NCBI RefSeq assembly: GCF_018860385.1 | Contig: NZ_JAHKPH010000014.1 | Location: forward strand, 158,487 to 222,486 | DNA length: 64,000 bases | Reading direction: 5' to 3' | Source of the DNA: Reinekea forsetii | GTDB lineage: Bacteria; Pseudomonadota; Gammaproteobacteria; Pseudomonadales; Natronospirillaceae | Shown here: in pieces, positions 58,037-64,000 of the stretch | Layout of the letters: every line of letters begins with the position of its first letter | Position numbering within the stretch: the stretch's first letter is position 1 | Program-made: the position numbers and the translations under genes | Notes under the pieces: generated by a model | Seen by the model: only the letters and a program-made list of their open reading frames with translations | Databases searched by the model: none | What the model was told of the DNA's origin: nothing

Positions 58037-59860
58037 ATGAAATTTGTATTATTGACACTCTTTAGCCTGTGTTTAACATCACCTTTTGCTTGGGCGACGA
58101 CTCAGATTTCACCTAATGACCCGACGCAATATATTCGGTATTGGAATGATCAAATTGTAGATCCTGCCAACCATGAAGACGTGTTTTGGGCGCATCAAAT
58201 ATTCGACCGCCTACTAAGAGCATGGGATTACACACGCGTTGCGCCAACCTTGAACATCATTGAAGCAAAAAACGGCCCTTGGGCGGCCTCGTTAGCCGAT
58301 GGCAATATACTGCTTACTCGCAGCGCTGTTTCACTGATAAAAGAACAACATCCAACGCAGGCCGACCATCTACTGGCCTTTGTAATAGCACATGAGTTGG
58401 CGCATCAGCGCTCAGATGATTTATGGCACTTAAAATTTTATCGCATGGTGGGCGATCAAAGCCCAGAACAACAATCTAAAGTGATGGGTAATTTAGCCAA
58501 CGCCGATATGGCCGAAATAGAAAAAGCCGAGGCGCAAGCCGACCAAGATGCCATCGTATTAATGGCCAGCGTAGGCTTTGATACCCAAGCCGTGATTCAG
58601 ACCCAGCACCAGCAAGATTTTTACACCACCTGGGTTGAGCAACTTTGGCAAAACAGTTGCGAACAAGGTGTGAATACCCAATTCAAAATAGCCTGCGCGC
58701 AAGCACAATTACGCGCTTTGCGTACTAAATCGCAAATTGAGGCGATTTCTGCGCAAGCCGTGATGTATGAAATGGGTGTTCAAGCGATGGTCACAGGAGA
58801 CTATGAGCAAGCCAGACGCTACTTTACGACCTACGGTCGCAGTTACCCGAACCGTGCCGTTTTAACGAGCATAGGGTTAACTTATTTGGCCGAAGCGTTT
58901 CGAGTGTATCAACTGGATGCCGCCACAAAGGAAACCTTTCCGTATTACTTCCCATTATTCATTGATGCGACACCACAGCTTCGGCCAGCGTTGGTGGCCA
59001 AACGAGGCATCCAAACGCACCAAGGTGTGAGTGCTCTGGCACAGAAGAGCCTTGAATACTTCACGCAAGCAAAAAAATTAGCCCCAGATAACCCAGCCAC
59101 GTACGTGTTAATGATTAGCGCCTACCAAATGATGAATAACACCCCCATGGCCGCAGGCATTCTTCAAGGTGAATACATAGCGCGTTTTGGCAGTGACATT
59201 ACAAGTGCTTATTTGCAAGGCATTAACTTGCTATTAGATGGGAAAAACAGCCAAGCATTAACCCTGTTGAGCGAAGTTAGAGATAGCCAAAGCAAGCCGC
59301 AAGGGTTGTCGTTAAGCCAACTCCAGTACTCCGCCTTAATGAACATGACCGGCCATTATTTACGCGAAAGCCAAGCAGACACCGCAAAGCAACTGTGGCT
59401 GCAGTATGCCCAACGTGAACAACAAGCACACAGTGATTTATTTCAGGTGGCGTTAAACCAATTGCAACCTAATAGAATGGCAAAGCAATCGGTATCCATA
59501 CCATTTGCTGTGCAAGAATACCGCATTGGCGATAAATGGTTGAAAGACCGGCCTGATGCAACGGCCGAGCTATGGTACAACGGCGCGCCATTTCAACTGT
59601 TAACACTCGATGGCCGCTCTATCGTTATTGATGATCAAGCGCGGATCATCAGCGTATGGGTGACCGATAATGTCCGCGACATGATTGATAAAGTGCAAAT
59701 GCGCTGGCCTATAGATCGCGTGATAACAAACCTTGGTACACCCAGTCGGCGGCTCGATCTCGTTGCCGGCCAGTATTTGGCTTACGACCATTTAGGTTTG
59801 GCTGTAAAAATTGAACAAGGAGTTGTGCATGGTTGGTTTTACTATTTACCCAGCTCATAA
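58037..59860 (+). CDS. Exported M48-type zinc metallopeptidase with TPR-like repeats
   Basis: The 607-residue protein has a signal peptide (cleavage near FAWA). A gluzincin peptidase domain follows, with zinc/catalytic HELAH at residues 119-123 and the third ligand in AEAQADQDAIVLMAS. A helical, TPR-like region (about 240-440, with DYEQARRYFTTY and YFTQAKKLAPDNP) lies next, and the C-terminal domain has NLGTPSRRLDLVAGQY and YDHLGLAVKI. It resembles periplasmic BepA-like proteases, but the C-terminal domain is different. An ATG 27 bases upstream (58010) is possible. It is the first gene of the plus-strand operon and lies 20 bases before the sigma-like gene. Confidence 0.82.
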   Translation: MKFVLLTLFSLCLTSPFAWATTQISPNDPTQYIRYWNDQIVDPANHEDVFWAHQIFDRLLRAWDYTRVAPTLNIIEAKNGPWAASLADGNILLTRSAVSLIKEQHPTQADHLLAFVIAHELAHQRSDDLWHLKFYRMVGDQSPEQQSKVMGNLANADMAEIEKAEAQADQDAIVLMASVGFDTQAVIQTQHQQDFYTTWVEQLWQNSCEQGVNTQFKIACAQAQLRALRTKSQIEAISAQAVMYEMGVQAMVTGDYEQARRYFTTYGRSYPNRAVLTSIGLTYLAEAFRVYQLDAATKETFPYYFPLFIDATPQLRPALVAKRGIQTHQGVSALAQKSLEYFTQAKKLAPDNPATYVLMISAYQMMNNTPMAAGILQGEYIARFGSDITSAYLQGINLLLDGKNSQALTLLSEVRDSQSKPQGLSLSQLQYSALMNMTGHYLRESQADTAKQLWLQYAQREQQAHSDLFQVALNQLQPNRMAKQSVSIPFAVQEYRIGDKWLKDRPDATAELWYNGAPFQLLTLDGRSIVIDDQARIISVWVTDNVRDMIDKVQMRWPIDRVITNLGTPSRRLDLVAGQYLAYDHLGLAVKIEQGVVHGWFYYLPSS

Positions 59861-59880
59861 GACGGCGATGTTACCCACTT

Positions 59881-60789
59881 ATGACTGACGTAACAAAGAC
59901 CAATAAAAACGAAAACGCCAACCTTATCGCTCGCGTGCTAGAGGGAGACACGCGAGCTCGTGCGCAATTAAGCCAACTGGTAGACCCAGAAGTGCAAGCG
60001 CAAACGGATCGGTTTTGTCGTCGTTTTTGCCAGCAAAACAAATTTAACTCGCAATGCACTTTAAAGCCACCAGAAGGCTCAATGAACAAAGAATTGCCCT
60101 TATGTGAATGGGGTAATGCCAGCTACGGTTGGATGCTTGCCGATTTAACCAACAATAAACGCCTAGATACCTTTAGCCAAAAAGAAGGCGCTCCTTTTAT
60201 TCACTACGTGCGCGTTATTGTAAATTCAATGCCGTTTTATGAACGCTGGAAAGATTGGCGTTTTGGTCGCCGAGTGCATGTACCTGAATTTATAGAAGCC
60301 TTAAACACTGATGCGAAGAAAATATTTCTTGCATTACGCACCGGCGATTCGGCATCGTTAATCGCATCAAAATTAGCACTGCCACCAGAACAAGTGACTG
60401 CAACCGCTGAACAAATTTTACTGACGTTGCTAGAACACAATAAGCTGCATTTATTAGACCCGCCAACGACCCGAGCATTTTCTGAGTTGAACGATGAAGC
60501 CGAAGAATTTGACGCCGTAAGCGAGCAGCCTAGCCAAGAGCAATGGTTGCAATCGGAGCAGTTAAATAAAGCATTTTCTCAGCTCGATGGCGTTGAACAG
60601 TTTGTTCTAGAAGCCATGGTGATAGACCAAGAAGATGCCGACAGCGTTTTACAAGCACTGGCGCAGCTAGATTTACCGTTGAGCCCTAATATCCCGGCAG
60701 CTAGCACCAACAAACAACAGCTGTATTATTTTAAACGTAAAACGCTCGCTAAATTACACGCACTTTTACACAACGGCGAGCACAATTAA
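59881..60789 (+). CDS. Atypical sigma-70-like protein with a cysteine cluster
   Basis: The 302-residue protein looks like a divergent ECF-type sigma factor. NLIARVLEGDTRARAQLSQL resembles region 2.1. KEGAPFIHYVRVIVNSM and RWKDWRFGRRVHVP resemble region 2.4 and the linker. FLALRTGDSASLIASKLALPPEQV resembles region 4. An insert between the two halves of region 2 carries C46, C50, C59 and C75, and about 110 extra residues follow region 4. The start is the ATG at 59881; the frame to 59833 overlaps the peptidase gene. The next gene has an anti-sigma layout, which supports the call. Assignment rests on pattern reading, not a search. Confidence 0.6.
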   Translation: MTDVTKTNKNENANLIARVLEGDTRARAQLSQLVDPEVQAQTDRFCRRFCQQNKFNSQCTLKPPEGSMNKELPLCEWGNASYGWMLADLTNNKRLDTFSQKEGAPFIHYVRVIVNSMPFYERWKDWRFGRRVHVPEFIEALNTDAKKIFLALRTGDSASLIASKLALPPEQVTATAEQILLTLLEHNKLHLLDPPTTRAFSELNDEAEEFDAVSEQPSQEQWLQSEQLNKAFSQLDGVEQFVLEAMVIDQEDADSVLQALAQLDLPLSPNIPAASTNKQQLYYFKRKTLAKLHALLHNGEHN

Positions 60790-60863
60790 TATGAACTTAA
60801 TATTCAAAAATGGGCCGTTTCCGTGTCTATTGACGATCAGGCCAATGAAAACGAAGATAACCT

Positions 60864-61802
60864 ATGAACCATTTTAACGCCGAAGAATTATTAGGTTTTT
60901 TGGATGATCCAAAGAACCCAAGCCAACAGGTGCTAAGAACTCACCTAGTTGATTGTGCGCAATGCCGTAACAAATTGGCGCAATTAAAAGCGATGCCAAC
61001 TCAGCTTTTAGAAAGCCAAATGCATTTAGCTTCTTGCCAAGGCCTCACCGATGAAGATGCCTTATTAATTGCCGCTTATGTTGAGAAAAGGTTAGACACA
61101 GCTGAACACCAAAAAATAGAACAGCGCATCAAACACGATGCACAATGGCAAAAAGCAGCGTTGCATTATGCAATGCATTCTACCCAAGTGAACGCACTGG
61201 AAAGTATTCAACATACGGCTGCGGTAACAAGTTCAAAAAAATCTCAGCATAAAAATAAAAAATCATGGTTTGAAAAAATACGGAATAGCCTAGATAGCTG
61301 GCAAGCGCCTATTTGGCAACCGATTGCGGCTACTTTTATTGTGACCTTCGCAGTAGGATTGTTTGTAATTAACGATGCTCAGAATAAGACGACCGATGCC
61401 ACCGATGCGCCGCAACTGGTTCAGTTTCAAAGCGACGAAGGCTTATTTTGGCAACAGCCAACCCCCGGTTTGGGATTCTTCCATTCAGCCAATGCAGAGC
61501 GTGCGCCTTACGCTGGCGTTTATATTCAACTCGATGCGCTCCAACTAAATGCCCAATGGCCCGCCATTGAAGGTGTGGAAATCTATCAATTCAGAATCAC
61601 CCATTTTACACAGGGCGCTATCCATACAATTGCCGATCAGCAAATAGCAGACACAGAACTAACCCTACCCGCTTCGCTCTTTTCTAGCGGTAAAGCCTAT
61701 GAATGGGTATTATCTGGATTAGCAAACGATGGACGGCAATTTCAAACCAGTGGTGGTTTTGTGGTATCAAACATCGATGCCGTTAAAAGCAGTAGCGAAT
61801 AG
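60864..61802 (+). CDS. Membrane anti-sigma-like protein with zinc-finger motif
   Basis: The 312-residue protein has an N-terminal H27-x3-C31-x2-C34 motif typical of zinc-binding anti-sigma domains, and a second related helical module lacking the cysteines (about 54-100). A single membrane helix (about 152-170) and a C-terminal periplasmic domain follow; the end (AYEWVLSGLANDGRQFQTSG) is beta-sandwich-like. An in-frame TAA just upstream fixes the ATG at 60864. By position and topology it would hold the sigma-like protein at the membrane and sense an envelope signal. It lies 74 bases after the sigma-like gene and 14 before the caspase gene. Confidence 0.65.
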   Translation: MNHFNAEELLGFLDDPKNPSQQVLRTHLVDCAQCRNKLAQLKAMPTQLLESQMHLASCQGLTDEDALLIAAYVEKRLDTAEHQKIEQRIKHDAQWQKAALHYAMHSTQVNALESIQHTAAVTSSKKSQHKNKKSWFEKIRNSLDSWQAPIWQPIAATFIVTFAVGLFVINDAQNKTTDATDAPQLVQFQSDEGLFWQQPTPGLGFFHSANAERAPYAGVYIQLDALQLNAQWPAIEGVEIYQFRITHFTQGAIHTIADQQIADTELTLPASLFSSGKAYEWVLSGLANDGRQFQTSGGFVVSNIDAVKSSSE

Positions 61803-61816
61803 GATGAGTAGCGTAT

Positions 61817-62863
61817 ATGTCTATAATAAAACCAAGTAACCTTAGGCGCATGAGTATTGCTGTTTGTTTTTTGGCAACCACCTTGCTTTTAACGACAAAC
61901 GTTTTAGCCAAAAAGAACGCCAAACGAGGCATACAAATAGAAGCCAACACCAAGCTAAACCACCCATTAGCCACCGGCACCTACCGCGCACTAATCATTG
62001 GTAACAACGACTATCTCGACCCCGAAAACTTATGGGCGCCGTTGAAAACGGCCGTATCCGATTCAAGATCGGTGGCAAATGTATTAACCAACGACTACGG
62101 CTTTACCGATGTCACGCTTTTAGAAAACGCTTCGCGGCGCGATATATTATTGGCTCTACGCAACCTAACCGACCGCGTTCAACCAAATGACAGTGTTTTA
62201 ATGTACTACGCCGGGCATGGTTTTTTAGATGAAGACAACAACAAAGGTTACTGGGTACCGGTAGACGCCGTAGGCACTGATCACACAACCTTTGTTCGTA
62301 ACTCAACTATACGTGATGAGCTTTCTATCATTGCTGAACGGGCAAAGCACACCCTGTTACTCAGCGATTCATGCTTCAGTGGTACCTTACTGCGCGACGG
62401 TAATCGCGGAGCAGCGGATAAGGACGATAGCTATTCATACTATGAAAAAATCGCCCAAAAACGCAGCGCACAAATTATTGCCGCCGGAGGTATTGAATTC
62501 GTAGATGATGATTACCGATCTTCTGGGCACTCACCATTCACCTATTTTTTATTAAGCGAATTAACGCTCAACAACAACCCTATTTTAACGGCAACCGAAC
62601 TGGGCGCGAACGTTAGCAAAGCCGTAGCGAATAATGTGAATCAGGTTCCCGAAAGTGGCGTTTTGTATGGCGCTGGTGACGAGCTTGGTGAGTTTTTATT
62701 TATTAAAGTGAACATAGATACTACCCGTAAAGCAAATGAAACCGTGGTTGAAATAAAAGTACAGCCGCCGCAATCTACGCGTGAAGTGCGCAATGTAGAA
62801 AAAGACCCCGAACAAAAACCAGAAAAACTCAGTGACGCCATGGTTCCCATGCCAACGTTGTAA
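61817..62863 (+). CDS. Exported caspase-family (C14) protease
   Basis: The 348-residue protein has an N-terminal hydrophobic signal or anchor (about 13-31) ending in VLAKK. The p20-like caspase domain follows: YRALIIGNNDY at 56-66, catalytic His134 in YYAGHG and catalytic Cys186 in SDSCFSG. A p10-like part has SSGHSPFTYFLLSEL (about 235-249). The tail (300-348) is Lys/Pro/Glu-rich. Being exported, it is probably a periplasmic metacaspase-like cysteine protease. Related bacterial caspases are often tied to DUF4384 proteins, one of which is encoded two genes downstream. Its substrate is unknown. Confidence 0.85.
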   Translation: MSIIKPSNLRRMSIAVCFLATTLLLTTNVLAKKNAKRGIQIEANTKLNHPLATGTYRALIIGNNDYLDPENLWAPLKTAVSDSRSVANVLTNDYGFTDVTLLENASRRDILLALRNLTDRVQPNDSVLMYYAGHGFLDEDNNKGYWVPVDAVGTDHTTFVRNSTIRDELSIIAERAKHTLLLSDSCFSGTLLRDGNRGAADKDDSYSYYEKIAQKRSAQIIAAGGIEFVDDDYRSSGHSPFTYFLLSELTLNNNPILTATELGANVSKAVANNVNQVPESGVLYGAGDELGEFLFIKVNIDTTRKANETVVEIKVQPPQSTREVRNVEKDPEQKPEKLSDAMVPMPTL

Positions 62864-62910
62864 ACCTATTTAGCGAGATTCATTCAATGGCACGATACAC
62901 GGGAAAATGT

Positions 62911-63642
62911 ATGCAAAAACACCGAGTGATTGGACTAATTATAACCGCAACTCTAGTGGTACTGACTTCAAACGTTTGGGCGCAAACACCTTTTAATTTT
63001 GTTGGCGGCGTAAAGTTAACCAATGGCAATTGGAGCGGCGTAAACAGCGAACCCGATAACGAAGATTTTTACGGTGAAGGTGGCGGGTTAGGCATAAGTG
63101 CAGGGTATCAAAAAGATAAATGGGTAGGAGCGCTCTCGCTTTCATTAGCCGGCTACAATTTTGATGGCACCGGCCCCGACAGAATTCCACTTGATGAATA
63201 CATGGGTTTAGATTTTAAAAAAGCCGGCGCGTCTGAATTCGATTTAGCCTTTGGGTACCGCGTGTGGCCTCGGTTGTACCCTATATTTGGCTTCAAGCGA
63301 TTCGGCTTGGTATGGGAAGACCCCGATATAACTCAAGAACTAGCCGGATACTCCGTTGGTATTGCCGGTAATTACCCCATTGGAAAACGCTTTTTATTAT
63401 TCGGTTCAGTAGCCTCAGAAAGCATGAACATAAATATTAAGGTAGACGGTGAAGCAGAAGACATTGGCGACGCCAGAGGCGTAGCCATTGAGCTCGGCAC
63501 CGCTTACTATTTTTCAAATAGAACGCTGCTGCAAATTTCTTTAGAAGGCCACAGCCTAGAAAACCAATATCGCAACCAGAAAAAACAGACCCACAGCATT
63601 AGCACAATCACCATTGGCCTTCAGCGGCGCTTTGGGAAATGA
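62911..63642 (+). CDS. Putative small outer-membrane beta-barrel protein
   Basis: The 243-residue protein has a signal peptide (cleavage near VWAQ). It then has alternating beta-strands with aromatic girdle residues (LGISAGYQKDKWVGALSLSL, FDLAFGYRVWPRLYPIFGF) and ends in TITIGLQRRFG, close to the C-terminal strand of outer-membrane proteins. I recognise no family. The ATG at 62911 is preceded by GGGA and opens a clean signal; one at 62887 is also possible. Its TGA overlaps the ATG of the DUF4384 gene. Confidence 0.68.
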   Translation: MQKHRVIGLIITATLVVLTSNVWAQTPFNFVGGVKLTNGNWSGVNSEPDNEDFYGEGGGLGISAGYQKDKWVGALSLSLAGYNFDGTGPDRIPLDEYMGLDFKKAGASEFDLAFGYRVWPRLYPIFGFKRFGLVWEDPDITQELAGYSVGIAGNYPIGKRFLLFGSVASESMNINIKVDGEAEDIGDARGVAIELGTAYYFSNRTLLQISLEGHSLENQYRNQKKQTHSISTITIGLQRRFGK

Positions 63643-64000
63643 AGCATTTACTCATTGCAATGGTGGCTCTGTGCATAAATGTTCACAACTTGGCACAAAG
63701 CGCAGAAACACCAATAACAACTAGTGAGCACTTCTCGGTAACAACATCACTGGGCGATAACGCCAGCTATGTTGCAGGCGACACAATACAATTTTTAATT
63801 ACCACCGAAACCAGCGGCTACCTAAGCTTGTTTTTGCAAGACGCGAACGGAAACATTCAGCAATTACTACCCAACACCTACCAACCCAGCCTATTCATCG
63901 AACCTGGATATTTTATCGCCTTTCCCGAGGAAAACGCCCCGTATAAACTGACGGCTTCGGCTCCTTTTGGGAAAGAAGTGTTGTTTGCGGTTTTGAGTGA
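63639..64000 (+). CDS. DUF4384-domain exported protein, partial
   Basis: The window ends inside this gene after 120 codons. It begins with a signal peptide (LAQS end) and reads into a DUF4384-like domain: YVAGDTIQFLITTETSGYLS, then LQDANGNIQQLLPN, then APFGKEVLFAVLS. DUF4384 is a small beta-rich domain common in exported proteins that accompany caspase-like proteases. The start overlaps the preceding stop (ATGA), so it is translationally coupled to the barrel gene. The 3' part lies beyond the window. Confidence 0.75.
   Translation, partial: MKHLLIAMVALCINVHNLAQSAETPITTSEHFSVTTSLGDNASYVAGDTIQFLITTETSGYLSLFLQDANGNIQQLLPNTYQPSLFIEPGYFIAFPEENAPYKLTASAPFGKEVLFAVLS

Noticed and set aside
57883-58065. 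60-residue plus-strand frame upstream of the M48 gene
   Set aside because: No convincing ribosome site, composition follows the A+T-rich leader, and it overlaps the peptidase start.

Overview
The window reads as ordinary chromosome of a marine-type gammaproteobacterium, probably in or near the Oceanospirillales. The base composition is moderate, the genes are tightly packed on both strands, and there are many Gram-negative envelope markers (LptM, other lipoproteins, an outer-membrane barrel). Gene pairs such as lptM-lysA-dapF-DUF484, rpiA/ilvA, rppH-ptsP and hslR-hslO are typical of this class. I saw no rRNA, tRNA, insertion sequence, prophage or CRISPR array.

Layout. 1-6.2 kb: lptM, lysA, dapF and a DUF484 gene, meeting an aspartoacylase and a DUF1631 gene head-on. 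6.4-12.4 kb: folA, a Bcr/CflA-type drug exporter, a leucine-dehydrogenase-family enzyme and a MalT-like LuxR regulator. 12.5-20 kb: hemL, then the leucine/isovalerate operon liuA-liuB-liuD-liuE on the minus strand. That operon has a palindromic operator over its promoter and no liuC. 20-26.4 kb: a hybrid histidine kinase, a PAP2 phosphatase, SmrA, a CpxR/CpxA-like pair, a YbaK-like deacylase and a DUF2147 protein. 26.4-32 kb: rpiA, ilvA, a threonine-aldolase-like enzyme and typA. 32-43.2 kb: an orphan periplasmic binding protein, ptsP-rppH, a HAD phosphatase, an imelysin-like lipoprotein, rlmI, cysQ, hslR-hslO, hlyU and hemH. The only long gene-free gap lies between hlyU and hemH. 43.3-56.2 kb: a symporter-sensor kinase, two small unknown genes, a LuxR response regulator, a Cys/Met-metabolism enzyme, DUF2058, gmk, a glycerophosphodiesterase, a DUF294 protein with an exonuclease, and a BCCT transporter. 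56.4-64 kb: an acidic lipoprotein, then a plus-strand accessory operon that runs off the window.

Two places deserve most attention. The first is the terminal operon (58.0-64.0 kb): exported M48 metallopeptidase with a repeat-like C-terminal part, an atypical sigma-70-like protein with four clustered cysteines, a membrane zinc-finger anti-sigma-like protein, an exported caspase-like protease with its His/Cys dyad, a small beta-barrel-like protein, and the start of a DUF4384 protein. The gene order suggests an envelope-sensing, sigma/anti-sigma-controlled protease module. I know of no characterised system with this composition. The second is the hlyU-hemH gap. It holds GTTACC repeats about two helical turns apart, a good sigma-54 promoter match and a terminator-like hairpin, in an order that would give a roughly 100-nt non-coding RNA. 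Both readings are inferences from sequence inspection only.
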